From assembly GCA_016098155.1 (NCBI GenBank), contig JAAAJB010000648.1, positions 1 through 16,572 of the forward strand: a DNA stretch of 16,572 nt, written 5' to 3'. Both the position numbers and the translations under genes were made by a program. Under the pieces are notes generated by a model. The model saw nothing but the letters and a program-made list of their open reading frames with translations. It was not told the DNA's origin and did no database searches. The stretch is from Actinomortierella ambigua (taxonomy: Eukaryota > Mortierellomycota > Mortierellomycetes > Mortierellales > Mortierellaceae). Shown in pieces: positions 9,979 through 16,572 of the stretch. Every line of letters starts with the position of its first letter. The stretch's first letter is position 1.

Positions 9979-12084
9979 TCCTTTGATGTGTACCTTCAAG
10001 ATACGGTCGCTGTGATCACTCTTAATCTTGACTGGATCATAGGTCACCATGGACGTAAAAGTCTCTAGGTGATAGAGCTCTCGCGCCAGGCTGTCGTGAT
10101 GGTCCACCACATGATGAAGCTTGGTTTCCCACTCGCCAACCTTGTCCAGGCGGGCTTTGTCCAGCGGTGTCAGAGGTTTTGGCGGGCCAATGGGGGTCGT
10201 CACTTGTGATGACGACGATGCCGAGGCTGATCGCGAACCACCACCACCACGCCCTGGGGATCCCGTTCGTGATCCAAGTCCTCCTGATCCCGACATGGTA
10301 TCTCCACTACCCGACAGCACGCGTCGTTTGCGTGTCGTCATCCCGGACGACATGATCCCCAATCCCGTCGCATCCTCGTCTTCCGCCTCACTTGGAAGTT
10401 GGCGTTTCCTGGACCGTGGGGATAGGCTAGCCGCTGCTGTAGTGGTATTAGACAAGTTGGAAAAGGCCGGTAGTGCAGATGGTGAATGCATCATCATCGT
10501 TGTCGTTGTCGTCGCGGCCTGCTCGGATCGTTTTGGTCTGCCAGGGGGCCGCCTTCCTTCCGTCGATGCTGCTGTTGTCACTGTCGGTGGTGATGACGAC
10601 GACGTCGGAGAGGCCGATTTGACGGAAGAAGCCCGACCTCGTCGGCCACCACTGGTGCCACTGCTGCCACTGTGACCACCGATCTGAGCCACCGGCGATG
10701 ACTTTACCGAAGCAGTCGAGCTGGAGCGTGAATGGGTGGGCGAATGACTGGTGGTCCTTGTCATGGTCGGCGACGCCGATTTGGCCTTTGCTGCTGCTGC
10801 TGCTGCGGCTGCTGCGACAGCGGCTGGGTTGCGAGGTGGTCGCCCGGGTCCGCGCTTAATGGGGGCTGGAGGCGGTAAAGACGATCCATGTTGCTGACGC
10901 TGTTGTTGCTGTTGTTGAAGTTGCTGGATCTGAAGCTCCCGGGCAGCGCGAGCTGCAAGAAACGACGCCGAGGGTCTGCCTGGACCTCTCTTGACGACCG
11001 GATCAAGGATGGGGAAGGTTGTGGTGGTGGCGGTGGTGGTGGTGGTCGGGCTACCCTTTTGAGAGATCAGTGGGCGCTGATTTGCTGGCGTAGCTCTATT
11101 ACTACTACTATTAATACTACTACTACTACTGGTGGCTGGTAGTGGGTAAACATCCGTGTCATCGAGCTTTCCGGGCAGTCGCACCTGCCGGGTCGAAGTC
11201 CGAAGAAGTGGTCGCCCGCCTGATGTCCCCCCGACAGCGGCCATCGATGGCATAAGGGCGGTCCCTGCTGTCGTGTCCTGTGTGATTGTGGACGGTGAGA
11301 GGGTCTGCTTTGGAGCAGCTGATGACCGTGTCGACGGAGCAGGAGGAGGTGGAGGGGCTGCCTTGATGGCTGCGGTCCGTCCAGATCGACGGGGACGTGC
11401 CGAATCTGCGTTGTCGTGGGCGGCATTGGAAGAATCTGGGTTTGCAGCAGCCGCTGCTGCAGCCGCGGCAGCGGCGGCGGCCATGGCTAAGCGAGAGGGT
11501 CTGCCCGGCCGTCTAGGGGGGACGGCACCATTGGGATCCCGTTTGACACCCTCGATAGCTGTGGGTGTGTTCTCAGGAGCTCCTGAGACAGGCGAGGTTG
11601 ATGATTGACCCTCAGCACTATTGGCACTGGTGCTGGTGCTGGTGCTGGTGCTGGTGCTAATGCCGCCGCTGCTGCCAGTGCTGAGGCTACTGCTGCTGCT
11701 GTTGTTGCTGCTAGAGCGTCGCCCGTTGACAGGAGTTGGGTCCAGATCCTCGTCCATGATAGTGTCGGTATCAGTGACCTGCGACGACGGCGGCGGCAGC
11801 TGGGAAGGGATGGTGTCGTTGGGGACAGGGTGTTGGTCCTTTAGAGCTGCGGGGCCGGAGCCATGGGAAGCATAGTCATCAACAAGAGCAGTAGTTGCTG
11901 TTGCTGTTGAAGGTGGTGGCGTTGGGCTAGAAGCGCGTGTTGCAGAGCCATTCAGGGTCTGGTGGTTGTGGGAGGAGGAGGAGGTGGTAGTGGTGGCGGC
12001 GGCGCTAGAAGCAGGAAGGGAAGAAGAAGGGGTATCCAGAGTCGACTCGGTAGGACTATTGGATTGCAGAGGCGGGGAGGACAT
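3915..12084 (-). CDS. SWR1: SWR1, INO80-family Snf2 ATPase of the H2A.Z-exchange complex (SRCAP/EP400/Swr1 type)
   Basis: Coding exons 12084-9994, 9811-9071, 8939-5107 and 4953-3915 give about 2567 residues (yeast Swr1 has 1514). It should be the catalytic subunit that swaps nucleosomal H2A-H2B for H2A.Z-H2B. Order seen: low-complexity N-terminus with AT-hooks at about 191, 366, 411 and 511; a conserved block WETKLHHVVDHHDSLARELY (about 652-671); HSA domain (about 864-985, actin/Arp binding); acidic region with MDIPIEELLKQYGY (1107) and DMPIARLLDRFHYEEES (about 1358); Snf2 lobe 1 with Walker A DEMGLGKT (1566-1573) and DEAH (1669-1672); LRRLKADVEKQMP; an insert between the lobes of about 270 residues (RuvB-like hexamer site in this family); lobe 2 with STRSGGVGINL and motif VI QDRCHRIGQTR, whose codons are split by the last intron. 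The tail keeps the Swr1-like stretches AAAEDESDV and MGHVDDYMLRF, then runs of Glu/Asp. INO80 is excluded by the KQMPAKYEHVVYC region. The ATG at 12084 directly follows an in-frame stop. Confidence 0.95.
9941..9976. repeat. (TCACTC)6 hexanucleotide repeat in SWR1 intron
   Basis: Six perfect hexamer units, plus a TCTC extension, lie in the 182-nt second coding-region intron (9993-9812) of SWR1. Read through on the minus strand the frame encodes alternating Ser-Glu, but the intron contains a stop before its acceptor. The tract is probably length-polymorphic. Confidence 0.85.
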
Positions 12085-12094
12085 TGGCACTCAT
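12056..12094 (-). promoter_or_regulatory. SWR1: Upstream ORF overlapping the SWR1 start codon
   Basis: An ATG at 12094, 10 nt upstream of the main ATG and in another frame, opens a 12-codon ORF ending in TAG at 12056. It therefore overlaps the SWR1 CDS start. I see no ATG between the TATA box near 12505 and this one on the minus strand. If that TATA box is used, this is the first AUG of the message and SWR1 translation would depend on leaky scanning. Its -3 base is T (weak context). Confidence 0.45.
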
Positions 12095-12109
12095 CCAAGC
12101 CAGATCTAC

Positions 12110-12207
12110 CTGCAAGTGGGATGGAAGGATGATGTGAGGTGGAGGACAACAAAACGAATCAGGGTTTTCTTTTTTGTTTTGACAACAACAAAAAAGTCGA
12201 CACGTAC
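12110..12207 (-). other. SWR1: Possible 5'UTR intron of SWR1
   Basis: On the minus strand a donor GTACGT starts at 12207 and an acceptor CCACTTGCAG ends at 12110. The 98-nt interval matches the size of other introns here and is pyrimidine-rich before the acceptor. The following exon segment contains a stop in frame with the SWR1 ATG, so the intron would be purely untranslated. Inferred from splice signals only. Confidence 0.5.
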
Positions 12208-12217
12208 CAAACGCAAA

Positions 12218-12243
12218 GGGGTGGTGGGTGGGTGGTGGGTGGG
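12218..12243 (+). other. G-quadruplex-type sequence
   Basis: Five runs of three or more G are separated by loops of 1-4 nt (GGGG, GGG, GGG, GGG, GGG) on the plus strand. It lies in the 5' transcribed region of SWR1, on the non-transcribed side for KAT14. Folding is predicted from pattern only. Confidence 0.5.
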
Positions 12244-12501
12244 TAGGTGGTGGTCCTGCGCGTAGAGTGAAAAGTGGGTACAGGGGGGCAGTTGGTGACT
12301 GAGTGAGGAGGGGGATAGAAGGGAGTTGTCTATCCAAAGGGGGAGAGAAGCAAGTAGGGGAATGTGTGTATTGTTGTTGTTTGGTCAATGGGGGAGGGGG
12401 GATGAGAGGAAGAAGGAGTGGTGGGGGAGACAGTTGTTCTGTGAGAAGGACAAGTGACTGAGCTCTCTGTTCTCTGTTGTGTTGTGTCTGCTGGCACAGA
12501 C

Positions 12502-12510
12502 TTTATATAT
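12502..12510 (-). promoter_or_regulatory. SWR1: TATA-like element, probably for SWR1
   Basis: ATATATAAAG reads on the minus strand about 420 bp upstream of the SWR1 ATG. That is consistent with a 5'UTR that contains the proposed 98-nt intron. Because the core TATATA is palindromic it could also serve the KAT14-like gene about 220 bp away. Confidence 0.4.
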
Positions 12511-12551
12511 TCTCGAGAGAAGAGGGGGGACCAAACATCTTTTTCCGTCAA

Positions 12552-12570
12552 AGAGAGAGAGAGAGAGAGA
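12552..12570. repeat. (AG)9 dinucleotide tract
   Basis: A perfect AG repeat lies upstream of the TATA-like element relative to SWR1. Purine tracts of this kind often occur in nucleosome-depleted promoter DNA. Confidence 0.8.
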
Positions 12571-12621
12571 CATAAGCCACACAACCAGTGACTGTCTCAC
12601 TGTCAGTCTAGTGTAGCCTTG

Positions 12622-12642
12622 CCTGTTGCCCTTTGCAACAGG
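12622..12642. repeat. Small perfect inverted repeat upstream of KAT14-like gene
   Basis: CCTGTTGC and GCAACAGG are perfect 8-bp arms around a 5-nt loop (CCTTT), about 85 bp before the ATG at 12727. It could be a protein-binding palindrome or an RNA hairpin in the leader. No known site is assigned. Confidence 0.55.
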
Positions 12643-12726
12643 GCGGGCACTCTCTTTTTTTTTTTTTGCACGTCTCGTTCATTCTCACACACCGCATCCA
12701 TTCCTTTCTCACCTCTCCTGCCAGCA

Positions 12727-14643
12727 ATGGCCCCGGTGCTCGTCTTTCCATACGAGGTACGCCCCCCACCTCCCTTCCATTCGCACCCATTTTCCTTGTC
12801 TCTCCCACTCCATGGGTTGTATTCCTCTTCGAAACGCGTTCGAACCTAGTCACTCACACATTCGCACCTTCTAACATGAATTACCCATTCTACATCACTA
12901 CTACTACTACTAGCCTGCGAGCCTCCATTGGGCTCCAGACAAGAGGAGTAACGCAGAGGGCGTCTACTGCTACTGCGGCAAGAACAAGCGCTCGTACGTT
13001 ACTTGGCTGCATAAACCCATCGCCGTTATCTGTCTATCATGCAACCTGCGACTTATCACCTCTCCCATCTTGATAAACTACCAAATAGAGATGAACCCAT
13101 GCTTCGCTGCGATACCTGCCAGAACCTTTTTCATTCGGGATGTGTATCCTGCCTTTCAAAACCACTGCTCAAAGGCGACGAGTTCTTCCATTTCCAGTGT
13201 TCTGTCTGCAGGAAGGGTCCAGAGCTTTTTGAGCGACAGGCCCTGAGCTGGTACGTGTCTGAACGAACAAAAAAAATAATAGTTTCCCCTTCCCCCTTCC
13301 TTCTCCCCCCCTTTCAAAAGTGGTTGGTTGGTTGGTGCACAAGAAGCAACTTTATAATCATCCTGTTAACACATCGCTCTTCTTGCCTCCACAGGGTCAT
13401 CCTGGTCCATCTAGTCCTGTACAATCTAATGGACGCATCTCCCCAACAAAAGTACTTTCGTTGGAAGGAGGAGATTTGCAAGTTTATCGATGATTATTGG
13501 TCCTACCTGCTTCCAGAGAAAGAACGTAAGGGCACATGATACAGGTCACTGTCCTGCCCTGCTTCACCTATCAGCAATGCATTGTTTCTCAACCCGCTCT
13601 TTTTTATTTTATTTTATTTTATTTTATTATTTGGGAATGCTACCTTTAGAATCACCAACATGGAACAACACCGTCGCGAGCGTGCTCTCCGTCCAGAACC
13701 ACATCTTTCACTCTGGCATGGAGATCAAGGGCGCCTCAGGATGGTGGACTCTGATCGAAAAGGCGCCTCCAGACAAGAACAAGAGTATGCTTTTTATTTT
13801 TCTTCCTTTCTTGCCCTTTTCTGCCACTCTCTTACAACAACAACAATCTCACACAAATACTCTTGCAACTTGCTTTCTTCTGTTTGTGGGAATAGAGCTC
13901 AAGCCAAAGAACAAAAACATTCCCAAATCTGGAGTGCCCCGGCCTCCAGGTGCCCGAAAGGACAAGCGTCAGCGTGCGAAAGAATCACCGAGGAAGAGGA
14001 CGCGCTTTGACGAGACCTCATCGGACGACGACTTTCATACCACTGCCAAGCCTCGACTTTCTTCTATTCCTACCACCAGGATTAAGGTAGAGCCACCCGT
14101 TAGCTGAAAGAAAATATCCACTAAAGTCTGTCTGATCTTTTCCCCCTCCCAAGAAAAATATGTGGTTTCTGACGGGTATCGTTGCACTTGCTTTACATAT
14201 ATTTATTTAGAGTCGACAAATATCCTTTTCGTCAGGATCATCACTGTCTTCGGCAGGTGAACTGTCGGACGACTCACTGGATGGACATTTCTGGCGTTCG
14301 GACGATGAAGAGGAAATCCGGCCGACTGTCCTTTTGCACGGCATCCCAGCTCTGATCCATCATCACTTCAACCCCAACCAACTGGATTTCTCGGGCGGCC
14401 CAGTTGACTATGAGCACTTTTTCCGACTGGCGGATCTCGTCGACGATGACACATCCTCCAGAGTCATCCAAAAGGTACGCAAGGCCCTCAACAGCGTCGG
14501 TGGGGTCCTGGCTCTCTCTGGCAAAAAGAAGCGGCGGACATCGTCCATCGCCGAGATCAAGCATGAAGATGTTGAACAGATCCTGCATCAAGACCACTAT
14601 GTGGAGGAGATGTCGGATCTCACTCCCGATGAAGAGGAAGACG

Positions 14644-14674
<31 letters not shown>

Positions 14675-16560
14675 CGACGATGACGACGATAGATCGGGCA
14701 GTGGATCCGAGAGCAGCACTGAGAGTGGCAGTGGCTCCAGCGACGAAGATGACGACGACGACGACGAAGATGACAGTGATGATGACGACGCGTCAGAGGA
14801 CGAAGTCGAAAATGCTCGTCGTCTGGCCAGCCTCAAGAGCAAGACGATGGCTGCAAAGACTGCCGGCGGCAAGCGATACCATCCACCAGCACCGCCTTCC
14901 CAGCGAAAATCGAGTCTTGGCCGTCGACCTTCTCTAGTGCCACCCCCACCACAGCTACCACCACCGACAACAGGAGGCAAGATGAGCAGCAAAGGAACGC
15001 GCAAGAGCTCGCTCAAGCCAGGTGGAGAAAGTGCGGCCGAGAGGGCTTCCGCGGCAGCGTCTGCGTCGACCAAGACCAAGAAGGTCACCCTGTCCTTTTC
15101 TTCATCAAACCCGAGTCTCGACAAATCGACCAGTTGGAAACAAAAGTCGGGAGGATCCACAACCATCACCCTCGTAAGACCAGGAGGAGCCAAAGCATCC
15201 AAGAGCAAATCCAAGTCGACCAGCGGTCGTCGACCCTCCACCACGTCCTCCTCTTCCACCTCCATAGCACGGTCATCCTCTTTCCAACCACAGTTGTCAT
15301 CACCACAGCCACTGGTATCACCCACAGCCTCACCCTCACCTTCACCCTCTCCCTCACCACTACCACTACCACTACCACCCACACCACCACCGCCACCACC
15401 AGCAGTTCCTTCCGAGGTCGAGATCCAACGACAGCAAGAATGGCACATCCTCCAGATCTTGGAGGACGCGCCCAAGCCATTACCGACGGTCGCGGCTCGG
15501 TTCAAGCGCAAGCTGCGTCTCAAGCGACTCAAGGCGTTTTTACACCTGCCGCTGTTTGATCTGGAGCGGTACATGCGCGTCCATCTGCAATCACCCTTTG
15601 ATCTCGTGCCGCTCTCCAAGGAGATCCCTCCAGACCCACATGAGCTGCAGCAACGACGCCAGCGAGAGTTTGAGCGGCGTGTCAAGGCCATTAATCATAC
15701 ACCCTATGGTAGCTCGTTTGCGTCGCGCCTGTACGGCCGTCCGACCAACTGTCTCAGCCGACGGCCATGGGAGCTGCCTGCACAGGACGCGCATGAGGAA
15801 GGGGATGAAATCAAGGAGGAAGAAGAAGAGGAGGAGGAGGAGGAGGACCAGGGAGAAGAAGGGGACCGTCGAGCAAAGGGAGCAGGACCACGACCACGAC
15901 CACACCTACCATTAACAACACCGTCATCACTATCATCATCACAACCATTACAACCACACCAACAAAAACAACACCTACGACGACAACGACTGCAGCCAGT
16001 CGTCCAACAAGGCAAGATCAGTCCGTTCACGGGCAAGATCCTCAAGGACTTTATCTGGCGCGACTACGAGTCCAGAGCGCTGATGATGGATCTTTTGGAC
16101 GAGATCCGGGCCCGCAACGGCCGACCTGCTCGCATGCCCTGGTCCAACCTCGGCACGGGGGCCCTCTATGGCCGCGCGACCAAGAAGCGGAAACGAGGCG
16201 ACCATGGTGGTGGCCAGAACACTATCACCAACACTACCGCGACAACAACAACAGCAGCAGTAGCAGCAGCAGCAGCAGCAGGACGGGCAGGAGCGGCTGT
16301 GTTTGGATCGGTAGCGTCCTCGACCCCTTCACCTACCTCGTCTGTTCATCGACAAAGCGAGGAGGCGCGTGGCGATGAGGGTGCCTCGCCCTCGCCGGCA
16401 GCAGCAGCAGCAGCGCCCGCAACGGTAGTAGCGCAGTCGGCATGGGGCACATTAGAACAGCCGATCGAGCGTGCTCCGATCGACTATTGCTTCCTGCGCA
16501 AGGAACATCTGGCTCAGGTCAACGAAACGCTGTGTCGACGGTTCTGGCCTGGTATTGATA
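12727..16560 (+). CDS. KAT14: KAT14/CSRP2BP (ATAC2)-like histone acetyltransferase complex subunit, 3'-partial
   Basis: Exons 12727-12756, 12914-12993, 13089-13250, 13395-13525, 13650-13784, 13896-14086 and 14211-16560 (donor GTAAGT at 16561, so it continues) give 1026 residues so far; human KAT14 has 782. KAT14 is the GNAT-bearing ATAC subunit in animals. A C4HC3 PHD finger is complete: C29-C31, C44-C47, H52-C55, C74-C77. Next comes a winged-helix-like block with KYFRWKEEICKFIDDYW (110-126) and GASGWWTLIEKAPP (162-175), close to human KAT14. A basic and acidic low-complexity middle follows. Conserved islands return at FKRKLRLKRL...LPLFDLERYM (about 674-698), GSSFASRLYGR (743), ISPFTGKILKDFIWRDYESR (846) and APIDYCFLRK...RRFWPGID (about 998-1026), the element just before the GNAT fold. 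The start has G at -3 and +4 and no upstream ATG in the leader. The acetyltransferase domain lies outside the window, so catalytic residues cannot be judged. Confidence 0.88.
13606..13625. repeat. (ATTTT)4 repeat in KAT14-like intron 4
   Basis: A short pentanucleotide repeat in the 124-nt intron 13526-13649 forms an extended T-rich stretch upstream of the acceptor TACCTTTAG. Confidence 0.75.
14646..14675 (+). repeat. KAT14: (AAC)10 codon repeat encoding poly-Asn
   Basis: Ten consecutive AAC codons lie in the last KAT14-like exon, followed by an Asp run and Ser/Asp/Glu-rich sequence. The pure codon run suggests recent trinucleotide expansion in a linker that is not conserved in the family. 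Confidence 0.8.
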
Positions 16561-16572
16561 GTAAGTCGTACT

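Larger units (their letters stand above)
12095..12726. promoter_or_regulatory. Bidirectional promoter region between SWR1 and the KAT14-like gene
   Basis: About 640 bp separate the two divergent start codons and contain no supportable gene. Contents include G-rich repeats (12218-12243), a TATA-like element (12502-12510), an (AG)n tract (12552-12570), a hairpin (12622-12642) followed by GGGCGGGC, and a T-run near 12654. Divergent fungal genes this close usually share regulatory DNA; that they are co-regulated is inference. Confidence 0.6.

Noticed and set aside
3915..12084. Identity as INO80 or a generic Snf2 remodeler
   Set aside because: N-terminal HSA, the acidic spacer, the KQMPAKYEHVVYC region, the long insert between lobes and the MGHVDDYMLRF tail fit SWR1/SRCAP; no INO80 N-terminal or DBINO signature seen.
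12727..14107. Identity as a Polycomb-like protein (PHF1/MTF2)
   Set aside because: The PHD-winged-helix part resembles both, but KYFRWKEEIC, GWWTLIEKAPP and the downstream WRDYES and PIDYC...WPGID elements match KAT14, and no Tudor domain precedes the PHD.
14597..15691. 364-codon minus-strand frame
   Set aside because: Antisense of KAT14-like low-complexity exon 7; the frame on the plus strand is open across 14211-16560 and carries conserved family motifs.
1..16572. CRISPR array, transposon, tRNA or rRNA gene
   Set aside because: Repeats present are simple-sequence tracts in coding linkers, introns or spacers; I saw no spaced identical repeats, no transposase-like frame, and no cloverleaf or rRNA-like sequence.

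Overview
The window is nuclear DNA of a filamentous, most likely early-diverging fungus. The evidence is short introns (about 90-180 nt) with GT...AG borders, compact intergenic spacers, and four fully eukaryotic nuclear genes whose conserved cores are separated by long low-complexity stretches (poly-Ser, -Ala, -Thr, -Gln, -His, -Asn, Asp/Glu). That style, plus a KAT14-like gene, makes me favour Mucoromycota in the broad sense, perhaps Mortierellomycotina. This placement is inference and rests on no database search.

Layout, left to right. (1) Positions 291-1709, plus strand: a six-exon Fhit/Aph1-type HIT-family diadenosine triphosphate hydrolase. It has a 5-nt microexon and a 13-nt exon, and a long low-complexity insert near its C-terminus. 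(2) Positions 2018-3680, minus strand: SF3B4 (yeast Hsh49), the two-RRM subunit of the U2 snRNP SF3b complex, in two exons with a Pro/Gly/His-rich tail. (3) Positions 3915-12084, minus strand: SWR1, the INO80-family ATPase that deposits H2A.Z, in four coding exons and about 2567 residues. It has four N-terminal AT-hooks, an HSA domain, a split Snf2 ATPase and an acidic C-terminal tail. (4) Positions 12727-16560 and onward, plus strand: a gene I recognise as KAT14/CSRP2BP (ATAC2). The window holds its PHD finger, a winged-helix-like block and the conserved middle segments. The last exon in the window ends at a perfect GTAAGT donor, so the GNAT acetyltransferase domain lies outside.

Genes 1 and 2 are convergent (308 bp apart). 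Genes 2 and 3 are tandem. Genes 3 and 4 are divergent from a spacer of about 640 bp. That spacer carries a TATA box, an (AG)n tract, a G-quadruplex-type sequence and a small hairpin, and probably a SWR1 5'UTR intron and a 12-codon upstream ORF. No tRNA, rRNA, transposon or CRISPR array was seen.

Most interesting points: a KAT14-type ATAC acetyltransferase subunit in what looks like a fungus; its head-to-head arrangement with SWR1; and the 5-nt microexon that restores the invariant Pro-Gly-His of the HIT enzyme. The exon structures were worked out by eye from splice borders, reading-frame continuity and recalled family sequences, and should be tested with RNA data.
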